64,000 nt of DNA from Paragonimus westermani. Lineage: Eukaryota; Platyhelminthes; Trematoda; Plagiorchiida; Troglotrematidae. How positions within the stretch are numbered: the first letter of the stretch is position 1; every line of letters starts with the position of its first letter. Location: positions 6,779-70,778 of the forward strand of contig QNGE01003733.1 in assembly GCA_008508345.1 (NCBI GenBank), written 5' to 3'. Of this stretch, positions 23,407 through 33,655 are shown piece by piece. The notes below the pieces were generated by a model. The model was not told the DNA's origin. It did not search any database and was given only the letters and a program-made list of their open reading frames with translations. Made by a program: the position numbers and the translations under genes.

Positions 23407-25439
23407 CTGATGTCCACAGCATTTGAAAACACAGTGATTGGTTATGCATACAATGTCTGTCTGCCTCCCACCCACCTCATCATTTCCTCCCAGTTGCTTC
23501 ATTCAACTCTTCCGTTACTTGTAGAAATCATTAAGCTTTCAGCCGGTTTGTTCTAAACCGTTCAACACAACCTCAGGAGTAGTTAAATTAGTATAACTGA
23601 TTTCAACGTGTATCGTTTAACTAAACCCTAGGGCAGTATGTGAGTTGTACAGATTTTTTCGGTGACTCACGAATAACTGTTTTAGAGAAACTTTAACTTT
23701 TGGGCCACACTGTTTAAATTCGCGATTGTATCAGACGAAAAGATTGCTCCGATGCATAAAATAATATTATACACTAGAATGGGACATACAATATCGTCTT
23801 ATCAAATGATCAAACCCCGGAGGGTAAACAATTGCCCTTGGTTTTGACTGCTAGATCACGGCTTCCGGTTATACACGATGAGAACATTACAGATTTGTGG
23901 ATTGATTTAAAAATTCTGTTCGAACTCATAAAATTTTTGGTATCTCACGATTTACTGATGTCCTCCCAGTGTGTACCACATGGCGCTTTGTTTGTGCTGT
24001 CCGGGTGCAGAAGTAAGGAGAAACACAGTAGATAGCTAATGACTAGACTTGAGATACAAAATATTCGCATGAAGTTCGAACCACTTTGTTATATTCGGTT
24101 TTCCAGTTGGGATCCAAAAGCTGCTGAATGTCACTGGTTGGAATCAGTAGAGAGTGTGTCTGTAAACGGCCATACGCGGTGGAAGTGCTGTTTGTTACTG
24201 TAGCTGTCTGTGACCTTCATTGGTGAGAAACTTCTTTTTAAGTAAAAGAAATAACCAAACTAACGGTTCCAAAACTGTCAGCACTCGGAACCGACGAAAG
24301 TCCTATTGCTTTCGTTGTCTTTCTGACTCTTTTGTCCTGTTTTCTGTTGTTTTTAGTCCACTGATTCTATTCATCAATCATGTTCGTTCTATGGTTTTTA
24401 ATAGGCACTCTTGTTATTCACTCAGTGTCGCAATTAAACGTACAAAAATAAGTTTGTTTCTCATTTGGCGTGTTCCATGTAATGTGAGGTATTAGTTTCC
24501 GGTAGCATGCCCAGCCAAGCCACTAGGAAATTGTTTCCCCAGCTTACGTATTGGAATCACACCGTTCAACACGAGTCTGCAACATATCAGTAGTTTCGTC
24601 GGCGAGAAAAAAAAACACTTTTGATCACATGATCGAGTCGTCTGTCTTCCGTGTTTTTGTAATGTTGGGTAATTCTGTCGGAATCGATTCATTAATCCGA
24701 TCAGGAATGAACATCGTATAGCCATAAGAAAGCTTTCATTCGACGAGCGCTAAATTAAGTGTAGCAAATCGTGTTTACCAGAATCAGGTAATCATTGTCA
24801 GTTTCTGGCAACAAACCCGCATGACCCAACAATGGTTCTTCACAGTTACTGTTTAGTCCACCCAATGTCTTTAATTTGGTATGCGGACTGGCGGTAGATC
24901 GTACGCGGAATATACGCCAGTGTCAGTCTTCAGACACCATCTTCACTCCGATCTGTTATGTGGTAAGTGTCAATATATTCCTGTGAAGACGTCTGTTGTG
25001 AGTGAAGATTAAGGCTGTCACTTTATGACTGGGAAAACTATATTATTCGTCAAGTGATGAGGCTATAGAAAATTCACAAGTTGGAAACTTTAACACAGAC
25101 ATGCAGAAACGCCAAAAGCATACCTAGGGCTAGGGCTGAAAAGCGTTAACAAACATCGGTATTTCTAGATATCCTCGGCACTAACACCTATCCCAGTGAA
25201 ATTTGTAAGTCTTCTGTTTATAAAGCTCTAGTCAAATCTAGTCAGCAGTACAGCCGTGTAAGTTTTCTTCACAAGAGTGATAAAATCAGATGCACTCAAA
25301 TAGTTCATCATTTATTATGTTCATTCTTTCCACAAAACGTAATATGTGAGAAGCAAACAGCTAGAAGATCCGGAGGAGAGATTTGATTTGGAGGTGCCAA
25401 AACATTTCACTCATTTGAACTTTCAATGTATGTACATAA

Positions 25440-25456
25440 ATATATATATATATATG
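25440..25456. repeat. AT dinucleotide run
   Basis: Eight or so uninterrupted TA units. Confidence 0.9.
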
Positions 25457-25557
25457 TAGAGGTTTCGATCAGTGCCCGTGTTAAAGCGTGTTAACATGGT
25501 GTTGATCACTTTGTTCAACTTTTGTAGAACTACTGATCAGCAGTCAGAGGTTTGGTT

Positions 25558-25735
25558 ATTATCAAGCTGAACATCACTCATAGTTGATCTGCTCGTTCCC
25601 ACTCAGATAGACTTACCAGCTAGTCTGTTTTAAAAGAAGTAACAGACACAACTTTCGTTTTTGTTAAAGCTCGTCACTAGTTTGAATCTTTGTCAAGACC
25701 GGGACAAGAACTCCGGCCATGCACAATTCCATAAT
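25558..25735 (-). repeat. Degenerate copy of the foldback-type dispersed repeat
   Basis: Follows the order of the left arm at 10564-10687: aagctgaacatcactca, then gttgatctgc, actcagatagacttaccag, aaaagaag, and gttaaagctcgtca, and then gacaagaactccggc, matching the start of the tRNA-like part. Divergence is roughly one base in four or five, so this is an older copy, in the same orientation as the left arm. Confidence 0.6.
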
Positions 25736-26772
25736 TTCAGACTTCTGTTGTGGTCAGTTGATGACCATAAATAAGATATGAAACGCAGATTGAATCGGTG
25801 ACCAGTTGATTCTCCAGCCCTAAGTTACAGAAGATACGATGAGTTAGGGTAATCAGGTTTGGTAGTTTATGTGTTTCCATTTACCCTCATAATCAGTTAT
25901 GTTGTCACGACGGATATTAAGTCAGGAGAGTAAGGTCGAAGTATGTCGAATTCCCTTGATTTGATGCTCAGATTTTTGCATGAAATCGCATGTTGTTTTC
26001 AAGACACAGGTGTCGTTAATGTTAACATTTGATTACTTCTTGAGAATCTTTTCGCCTGAAAGCCTCTCGCTCCTCTCTCTTCCTTCTAATTGGTTTTTAC
26101 TCGTTTGCAAAGCTCTTTTGACCCTTTCTAGGGCCGTGAGGGTCGTTTACTCGTCTGCTTATTAATCGAAGTCTAAGGAAAATAAATTTTCGTTTTTCAT
26201 TCGAGAAAAAAGAGCACGTGCCAGTGAGTCGGACATCACTCTCAATTTTCACAATGAAACCTTTCAAACGTCTTACTGAGAATTCAAGCTGTCAAATTTG
26301 AATTCGTGATCAACAGCATGTGGTCATCTTCACAGGTGACGAATTGAAAGCAGTGTTATCATATTCCCATTAGCTGGAAGTTCATTGGTTTAAAGGCTGA
26401 CTGGTGTATTGGTGAAACCGTAAATTTCTGCGGCATATTACAGATGCTGAACTTTGATAATTCACTTGTGAGTTGAACGTTAGATCCTATCTTCATTACG
26501 TGCAGTCCGGACACTGAGAAATGTAGGTCGATTACAACACTGGAAAACAGCTTACGCAGGATGCAAGTTTAACAGTACATGAACATATTGTGTTGTCCCG
26601 CAGTGGAAATTTTTCTCATAAATACTGATGGGGTTCAGAGCAAAATCGTCCGCATGTCTATCATTAGGACTTTAACATAACCATCGGGTACTCGCAGAAA
26701 CGGAACTGTAATTTTATGCCAACTTAACTTCTAGCATTTTCAAAACGGTGCGGTGTTATTACTTGAACTTAC

Positions 26773-26847
26773 GTACGGATATATAACGCCTTCATTATTG
26801 CCCGACTCATAGAATCTTGGTAACAGCACGCATGCCAAAGAATCAAA
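26773..26847 (-). CDS. Candidate exon on the minus strand
   Basis: A 75-bp minus-strand segment with a strong donor (TAC then GTAAGT), exactly 25 codons, phase 0 to 0. The peptide begins FDSLACVLLPRFYESGNNEG and ends VIYPY. The acceptor (cgatccatgag) lacks a pyrimidine tract. It lies between the X-type exons at 27-29 kb and those at 23 kb on the same strand and could belong to either gene. Confidence 0.28.
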
Positions 26848-27078
26848 CTCATGGATCGTGAATCAGCTTGACATCGTTATCAAGATATCTATCACCAACG
26901 TTAAATTTACGTAGGAGAATCATTTGTTTTAGCTGCCGTGTTTTCTGCTGCGGTAAATTGAAATCGATCAATCAAAAAGTCACAATGCGGGTCGCAATAC
27001 TTCAGGACTGAGGACATCTGAAAACCGCGTCACCCGGTTGAAAACCTCTCCAACTTTGAACATCATTCCAGGTACAAC

Positions 27079-27321
27079 CTACTGATCCCATGTGAACAAA
27101 TGAATTTTCATAGGCGTTGAAGACTTCTTGATCTTAGTTGCGTTTCGAGCCACACTACTAAGTCCGAGAGGGGAAAAGTCTGGTGGTAAAGCAACCGTAA
27201 GTTTATAATAACCCGCCGTTAAAGGATACATTGAAAAGTGGTCCACAACCTGTTCGCTTTTCTTGATTACATATTTCTTGTCGTAGGAAAATGGGGATCC
27301 ATCTTCTGACAAAGTGAATTC
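27079..27321 (-). CDS. Candidate terminal exon; faint ribophorin II similarity
   Basis: Minus-strand frame of 80 codons plus a TAG stop, behind a very strong acceptor (a run of T, then gtag). Phase 0 in. The peptide opens EFTLSEDGSPFSYDKKYV, has MYPLTAGYYKLTVAL in the middle and ends KIHLFTWDQ. The GYY strand resembles, from memory, a GYY-containing strand of the lumenal part of ribophorin II (an oligosaccharyltransferase subunit in the ER). The match is one short motif and must be treated as a guess. Either the TAG is the real end or an earlier donor is used (GTTGTG after KKSEQ, or GTAGTG after SPLGL). The frame and acceptor make coding status fairly credible. Confidence 0.48.
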   Translation of the reverse strand, partial: EFTLSEDGSPFSYDKKYVIKKSEQVVDHFSMYPLTAGYYKLTVALPPDFSPLGLSSVARNATKIKKSSTPMKIHLFTWDQ

Positions 27322-27837
27322 CTACAAAAAAAACTCAAAGCTAAACAAGATTTTGAATTTAATAGAACCCATTCATTCTCCCATAACTGTGGCGATTGAA
27401 AACGTCATGACTTTTAAGTACCATGTGGACTGAATAACGCAAGACTTCCCCAGCCCTAATGGTAACAGTAGAGATGAGCGGGCTTGAAGCTATCACCCTG
27501 TGATTGCTAGTTAGACATCTCTATACCTGTGATACTACAGGTGAAAAACGTTTTTTATTAAAACAGCCGTTGGCTACACAGAGTTAAACATCTATGTCCG
27601 AAATTTCTGTTTGGTATGACCAACTGCTCAATTTGCGGTTAGACTAAACAACACAGCTGGTCGTTCATTCACTTCACAGTTAGATGTGTATGGAACTGCG
27701 AAGACTGTTTGCAGTAAAATTTAACCGCAAATGTTAGATTAGCGTTATCATGTGTTACTGAGTGATTGGACTCAGATTTCTACACTGGCACATTCAAGTT
27801 AATCTTTCAACGTTGTGTTCCACGTTAACCTTTGTAG

Positions 27838-27935
27838 ACGCCCAATCTAACAGTGATATGTCGACACCAATGACCGTCTTCAACTCGTTTGATGGTTGTC
27901 AGCTCCCATCCAGTCGATTCAGTCCAAATGATGCG
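27838..27935 (+). CDS. Candidate plus-strand exon between minus-strand exons
   Basis: A 98-bp segment with a good acceptor (cgttaacctttgtag) and a perfect donor (GTAAGTAT). Phase 1 in, phase 0 out. The peptide, opening AQSNSDMSTPMTVFNSFDG and ending RFSPNDA, is Ser/Asn/Pro-rich and probably disordered. It sits between minus-strand candidates at 27321 and 28288, so either two genes overlap on opposite strands or one set is chance. The minus strand of this stretch is also open (IIWTESTGWELTTIK) but lacks a clear acceptor. Confidence 0.35.
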
Positions 27936-28287
27936 GTAAGTATATCACGCTTACATGGTGGGTTGTTTGTGTTCTGAGGTTTAGTTTTCGCACAGCTTTT
28001 CCGGTAAAGAGTCTTGAACGGTATAGCCCGGATTAACCAGATGCTATTTTCAGTTGAACATACAACGTAGAACGTACATTCTGTGTGTACTGTGTGCCTA
28101 CAAGCTACATCTGACGCTTGTGATAACTAATGTACATCGGAACATGAGTTAATCACTCTCGGCCTTGGAGCCTGTCACACCAATCGTAATGCCTGCTTTG
28201 CAGAGTTGTGCAAATTACTTTCAATCTGGGCCTTAGTTATTTTAACAGTTGTTAGTCGGCGTTCAACCCGTTGGACACGATTTGTAC

Positions 28288-28377
28288 ATCAAGATCAATC
28301 ATGCAGTCGCCAATATAATAAACTGGCAAAGCAATAACTCCAAAGGTCGGCCAATGGCTTGTCCACGAAAATTTCCC
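28288..28377 (-). CDS. Candidate exon preceding 27079-27321
   Basis: Minus-strand segment after a good acceptor (aaatcattttcag). In phase 0 it reads GKFSWTSHWPTFGVIALPVY and continues to a possible donor (GAT then GTACAA), giving 30 codons that join in phase 0 to the exon at 27079-27321. The frame stays open to a TAA at 28252. The run FGVIALPVYYIG followed by IDLDVQIV weakly resembles the segment of ribophorin II ahead of its GYY strand; this is the second of two weak hints for that family. The preceding exon at 28489-28608 ends in phase 1 and does not join here directly, so the gene model is unresolved. Confidence 0.33.
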
Positions 28378-28488
28378 CTGAAAATGATTTATCCGGAGAA
28401 CAGCGGCAGCCACAGAGAAATATGAAGTAAACAGATACAAGCAACAATCATTCTCGGGACCGCTCCTTCGATAGCTCGCACAACTTAC

Positions 28489-28608
28489 ACAACATACAAC
28501 AATGCATAGTAAGATTCAACTTGAGTTCTGAACGCTTTTGTTTCATCTCATTGTTTTCCTTGGTACCTGCATCAACATCCAAAGAGACTCTCGATTTGAA
28601 TCTCACTC
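28489..28608 (-). CDS. Internal exon of an unrecognised minus-strand gene
   Basis: A 120-bp minus-strand segment with an acceptor (tttgcaaacaaacag is the local sequence on that strand, modest tract) and a perfect donor (GTAAGTTG). Phase 1 to 1, 39 full codons. The peptide opens VRFKSRVSLDVDAGTKEN, has a charged middle (NEMKQKRSELKL) and ends NLTMHCCML. Its two leading bases (GA) complete Arg with the A that ends the exon at 29245-29366, so the two join in frame. Unrecognised. Confidence 0.42.
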
Positions 28609-28617
28609 CTGTTTGTT

Positions 28618-28775
28618 TGCAGCTGTCGCTTCCAGATGCAGAATCCAGCGAGACACCCTCGAAAAGAGACAACAGACTTGAGTTTTGTTTTCATCAGAAC
28701 TATTCAGAAAGGCATATCTTTCCCATAGCCGGGATTAAAACACCGGCCGTGGTGGTTCGAAGCAAGTTTGCTGAC
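28618..28775 (-). repeat. Degenerate copy of the foldback-type dispersed repeat
   Basis: Same order as the left arm at 10564-10687: gcagctgtcgcttccagat, then ccagcgagacaccctcgaaa, agacttgagttttg, and ccgggattaaaacaccggcc in the tRNA-like part. Strongly diverged. It lies in the intron between the minus-strand exons at 28489-28608 and 29245-29366. Confidence 0.45.
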
Positions 28776-29244
28776 CAGTATGCTACTGATCGCATATTAG
28801 CGACGAATGAATTATCATGTTTGAACACTGGTCAGTAATTCACGGGAATTCATGTGTGTGCTTCTATAGTTCAATATCATCCATGTCTAAAAGTATCCTT
28901 GATGAGTTGGTTTTTACTCCGTCCCCAGCCCAATATAAACGCGAGTGTATTTCGGTATGGTATCTTTTCAAAAACTACTTTCAAGCTAATTGGCTGAAAA
29001 CACGATTACTGTCAGTGATTGATTGCTAAACAACGACAACCCGCATATGTAAGTTTTAACGCTGCGACAACCAATTGTTTCAGAGTGGTTCTTGTCTGAT
29101 CAATTACTTTCGGGCGATATAGGCAGGGGTGAGTTGGTCAACATGAATCGGCTGGGATTAACTGAACGATCATGGAAAAAAGCGTGTAGCACATAAAATG
29201 TAGAATGGAAATGATCAGACCTCCGTATACTCCTGTGAACTTAC

Positions 29245-29366
29245 TTTCGGGCTGTGGCTGGCGCAGGATTTTCAAGATTTGACAATTCACACCAAAGCGA
29301 GGTAGATAAACACGTCTGGATATTGTGAAGCTCAGGTGAAACATGACCAGCAGAAAAAAGTTAGTG
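29245..29366 (-). CDS. Internal exon of the same minus-strand gene
   Basis: A 122-bp minus-strand segment with acceptor gaaatctctgctcag and a perfect donor (AAA then GTAAGT). Phase 2 in, phase 1 out, 40 full codons. The peptide begins TNFFLLVMFHLSFTISRRVY, suggesting a membrane or signal-anchor segment followed by basic residues, and ends LKILRQPQPE. The downstream exon at 28489-28608 is phase-compatible over an intron of about 640 bp. Family not recognised; a membrane protein is possible. Confidence 0.45.
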
Positions 29367-31439
29367 CTGAGCAGAGATTTCTAAACCTGCAGCATTCAGG
29401 TGATGCGAGCCCCACCCCGAAACAGCATCTCTGATGGTAACAGACTCTGCTGCAAAAGTGACCTCGAGCTTCGCATTCTTCTGTATATGTCAACATAGCG
29501 ACGGCAATTAGTTCACCTCGGTTATTGAGGGGTTCAGTCCTCCGGTCATTCACTGTCGCGGATTGTCCACTCGAAACGGTGATAGCTGACCAGTTTATTT
29601 TTTACCGAATACAATGAGTATTGATGTTGGTCAACGGAAACGTTGCCCCGTTCACCTCATCGTAGCCATGGCAATAGGCGGTTACCCCTGGCACACTGGA
29701 ACTGTACCACATGGTAAACTTTCAGTCAGATTCCCGTTGAGCCAAAGTGTTGTGACTCAAATACTGAGAAAATCAGGTCGAAAATACGTCTTTACACATA
29801 CGGCACTGCAGCGAGACCGTCTGCAAGACAAGGGGTGGGACTGGTTCTTAGTATCCTTCCACCGAAATCATTTTTTAATGAGCACTGTAATTATTTCGAC
29901 CCGTGCTAATAGCAACAATGACCGAGAGGACAAGGGTTTGATTGGGAATATAGTATTGACTGGTTTTAAAACTTCGTTCGATCACCTTTAGGAAATAAGG
30001 GGAAAAGGAGGTTTTGAGTGCTTTATTTGAGCTGCAAAACGTCCAGAATCCTAATATCACAATAATTTTTTATCACAAATAACTGTTGGGTGAATTATGA
30101 TCAACGTTTTTACGGGCTCGCAGTTCCGCCGTAATGAGATACCCTAGTTTTCTAACCATTATTACAGTATGGTGTAGTGCTTGTTCACATTAATCCGTAT
30201 GGTTTTAATATCCCTTCACGCACTGCCACAACTATTGGTTGCCTAAGTTACCTGGATACACTGAAGATGCAATAAAATCCTCAGTTCCCATATATGAAAC
30301 ACTCGCACCTCACTAACAGATAGTGTATTAATCGCTACTCGTTTTACGCCAAACATTGTGTACATGAACTCAGTGGACACCGAAAATATCACGACAGGAG
30401 GACTGTGCTGTAAGACTACTGAAAAGTGATATCTCAGCCGGTCTGCATTTATGTCATTCTTTTCCTTCCCGGAATTTTGGAAATTTTTCAGTGGGGAAAC
30501 CTGTGGACAGCAACCTTCGGTTTACTATGTCACTCCTCTTCTCATCTGCCAAACCTCTCGACTGTCGATTGGGACGAACTGATTATCACGGAGTTTCCTT
30601 CAACCTTTCAATCCTAAAACCGTTCAAAATGAGTACCGCTTATATCAGATCAACCGTATTAATGTCAAAATTGTTTCCGCTCGCATATGACCTCGTAGTT
30701 CATCGTGATCAAATACGTCCTCCTTTACGCCGTTTACGTAACTTGGCTGCAGTATCCCAACGATCACATCTGAACCAGTGTCCACAACCTCGTTGACCGG
30801 ATGGACACTGATCTCTAGTTGCTAAAGTGACCATCAACACTTTTGAATATTTCGTTTGCCAGCCTGGCTCGGCAAGTGCAAGAGTGAATACTAACTGAAT
30901 CGAGGTTTATAGAGTTGGGATGTTAGCCACCTATTCTCATTCACCCTATTTTCATACACTGTCATCTTCCAGGTATGCATAGTTGCGTGAGAAAATTTGT
31001 ATGTTCCTGCCTCACTGTTTGTCAGTAACGAGACCAAATGTTCAAATGTTAACTTATCGTGAAGAGTAACAACTAGTTACTGCTAGGTCAATCACTGTAA
31101 ATGGGGAAGCTTTCCTAAAATGGAAACAAGTAACTCATACAGTCGCTGGCTGGTGGGTATGGCTAGACGGATTTACTCAAAGGACAGTTACTGTAGTGTG
31201 GTTACCTTACCTTTGCGGTAAGAACAGTTAATGAAATCACAGAGACATTGTCTGTTGAGCGATGTGTTGTTATCATTTGTGCTCACACATAGGGGTCTAA
31301 GAAGTAAACCCAATTTCTTCTCTACTCTTTTCGTCAAAGTTTTGGATGGGTCATCATTTTATTTTTGACATTTCAGAATCTAATGATTGTCCCATAACTC
31401 CAATCAACGGCCGGTGTGCCATGATAACGTAACACCTGT
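29367..31439. other. Unassigned
   Basis: A minus-strand frame at 29332-29553 contains GELIAVAMLTYTEECEARG but lacks splice borders. Plus-strand frames at 29614-29991 and 30491-30796 read without recognisable motifs. Upstream exons of the 28-29 kb gene may be here but were not identified. Confidence 0.3.
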
Positions 31440-33070
31440 AATTATTAAGAGAACTTAAACCAAAACTTTTGGTAATACTTAAGCCTGGTAAGGGCCCTGA
31501 GGCAGTCAGTTTAGACAAAAATATATTTGTGGAAGATGCTATCAATAGCACTGGACCAAACGAGGTTTCAGCAACCAGACACAGTGGACAATATCACCGG
31601 GACAGAAGGTCGCATAGGAAGGCATCTTCCACTTCCTTCATAACTGCGCATAATTGACTGTATGGCGTGCAAATCTCTCAAACCGTGTGGGTCACCGACA
31701 CCTCAAAGCTACGGCCTCCATAAAGCACACAAGTCCGGAGTGCCGCCTAAGACTATTCTGGCGATAACTAATGCTCCATATCATAAATTGGCACGCTTGT
31801 AGGTCGCCATCCTAACGGCATTAAAGCAGAAGTTTCAGGCCTATTACGTTGAAGATTTTTTTGAGTTGGTCAATGACCTGGACAATGACCTGTGCTCCAT
31901 AGGCGTTCAGTCACTGTTCACGAATGCCCCACCAAACTGAGCTCATGGAAACGAGCCACACTACTTTGCATCTGCCCAGTGATATTCTGAGGAAAACTTT
32001 ATTGTTAGGAACTGAAAACGTCAGCTTCCCTTTTCTTGATCGGTGCTACCGTCAAGTAGATGGGGTAGCCATGGGAATTCCGCTAGGGCCCACCTTAGCA
32101 AACTTTTTCATGTTGAGGACTGAGAAAGAGTTATCCACAGACTACAAAAGCTACGATGATGATATACTAGTATTCATTCGTCCCAAACAGGCAACAGATA
32201 ACCTAGTGCGACGCTTAAATAGTTTTCATCCCAACCCGAAAGTAACGTATGAATTTAGGACTGATAATTGTTGGTCGTTACTGGACTCGCTCTTACGTTG
32301 CCGGGATGCTAGCTCTATTAAAACAGCTGTATATAGGAAATCCATATGGTCCGGTCATTACCTGGAATTTATTGGTTTAATACCAGCCCATCAAAAACGC
32401 CCACTACTGAATATACTGTTCAAACGCGCAAGACGAATCTATACACAGGACAGTTCTGTAGAGGAACTGAAGATGATCACGTCTGTACTACAGTCGAATG
32501 GTTATCCAAAAAACTTTGTAGAAAAGCATCTTAGACCGAAGCAGCCATCTGAACTGGTGGTCACTGTAAGACAGAAGAGGGTTTTATAATGAATTGCTTT
32601 TTAAAGGTGATTACGGTATGTGTCAATGCACAGACTGATGAATTTGCTTAAATCAACATTTAACGCAGCTGAAGTGTGGCTATTAGCTTGGACCCAGAAG
32701 CTGCCTGTCCCTTCAGTCCAAAAAGATCAGTTTGTCGGTTCCGCCTGACGTTGTGTTCACCAATTTATATGTAACTTCAAAGAAAGATACACAGGCAGAA
32801 CCGAGAAGTGTTTGGTCTCCAGAGGGAAAAAACTTTTGCCATTGTCGTTGAAACATGCAAGCAATCAGTGTCCACAGTCGCAAGACACGTCTTGATCGAC
32901 GGTCACGTCATCGACCCGGCTTTTGCGTTCAGAATCCTATTACGTCATCCAAATCCAAGATTCTTGAGGTTTGCTGAGGGGTCGCAATCAGTCGTCTGAA
33001 GCCGACTCTCTGTGTTCAGAAACAAATGCTCGTGAGTCTGACCCTGTCCTGGACTCAAAGACCTTTCTTA
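31440..33070 (+). mobile_element. Broken Penelope-like element (RT and GIY-YIG)
   Basis: Plus-strand relic carrying, in order, the landmarks of Penelope-like elements: VILKPGKGPEAV near 31470, SYGLHKAHKSGVPPK near 31710 (usual YGLPKIHK), NAPYHKLARL near 31775, QSLFTNAP near 31910, the open RT frame at 31924-32589, then a GIY-YIG type nuclease part from about 32740 with CVHQFICNFKERYTGRTEK and, after frame changes, VARHVLIDGHVIDPAFAFR near 32880. Internal stops (for example after HKLARL) and frameshifts make it inactive. Active elements use the RT to copy RNA at DNA ends or nicks and the nuclease to cut. No terminal repeats were recognised. Confidence 0.85.
31924..32589 (+). pseudogene. Penelope-like reverse transcriptase fragment (221 codons)
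   Basis: The longest frame in the window. Residues about 40-60 carry GVAMGIPLGPTLANFFM, the RT block that is normally VAMGSPLGPVLAN. The catalytic box near residues 77-82 reads SYDDDILVF, where the usual form is YVDD or YADD; the two metal-binding aspartates are kept but the second position is Asp. Later come TAVYRKSIWSGHYLEF (usual VYRKPTWTG) and a thumb-like region ending with the NGYPKNF motif. The N-terminal third of the RT is outside this frame and broken, so the ATG is not a real start. Best read as the surviving middle and end of an RT. Confidence 0.85.
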
Positions 33071-33519
33071 ACCCACCGACTGACTGTCTATCCTACCCTA
33101 GTAACTGTTCGGTAGAAAAACCGTTTCATGTTATCGTAAATTTGATACTGACGGGTCAATACGAAGTGCTTGCGTCTACCAGTGTTTGTTTTCGAACTGT
33201 TTTATTCAACATTTAGAATCTGTTTCAACGACTAAAGTATTGGAGGTGTGATGATGGTCTGAGTGGATGCGCATCATCCGGTCGTTGAACGTAGCACTGT
33301 GACCTGGATAGCCAATGCCCGTCATAATAAAACGGCGAAAAAAATTTCAGGGACTTTTCGTAGATGCGCGATAAGAATGGAAGCATTTTGATTAGTTAGT
33401 CAAAGTGAGTTTAAACACTGTAGTGATTGCTTCACTCCACCATATTGTTTCCAACCCCCAATGCAGCTAGTCCGTAGACCGGGGCACGTCGACCAAACTA
33501 TGCTTTACAGCTTGTACTT

Positions 33520-33533
33520 GTGTGTGTGTGTGC
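33520..33533 (+). repeat. TG dinucleotide run
   Basis: About seven TG units. Confidence 0.85.
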
Positions 33534-33573
33534 ACGCGTGTTTATCCTACATTGTTTGCACATTCCTTACCAG

Positions 33574-33655
33574 TGGGAGCTGTAGAGTACAATCCAGCTG
33601 TGAATTCGCCATCACTTATACTTCTGGCAATGGCGGTGGCCTTGTACTGTCATTG
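33574..33655 (+). CDS. Candidate exon
   Basis: An 82-bp plus-strand segment behind a very good acceptor (tgcacattccttaccag), phase 2 in. The peptide begins GSCRVQSSCEFAITYTSGNG and ends GLVLSL before GTACTG; without splicing it ends five codons later at TGA, so it could also be terminal. Unrecognised and without a partner exon. A further weak minus-strand candidate (GRMQGTLVLHKIKSDTV) lies at 33849-33900. Confidence 0.27.

Larger units (their letters stand above)
23407..26772. other. Intron or spacer with two weak plus-strand candidates
   Basis: Weak candidates on the plus strand: 23855-23939 (acceptor ttttgactgctag, peptide SRLPVIHDENITDLWIDLKI then a hydrophobic end, donor GTATCT) and a 36-bp micro-exon at 25169-25204 (acceptor atttctag, peptide ISSALTPIPVKF, donor GTAAGT). 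Each has plausible borders but no partner. The rest is AT-rich, with an AT run at 25440-25456 and one dispersed-repeat copy. Confidence 0.25.
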
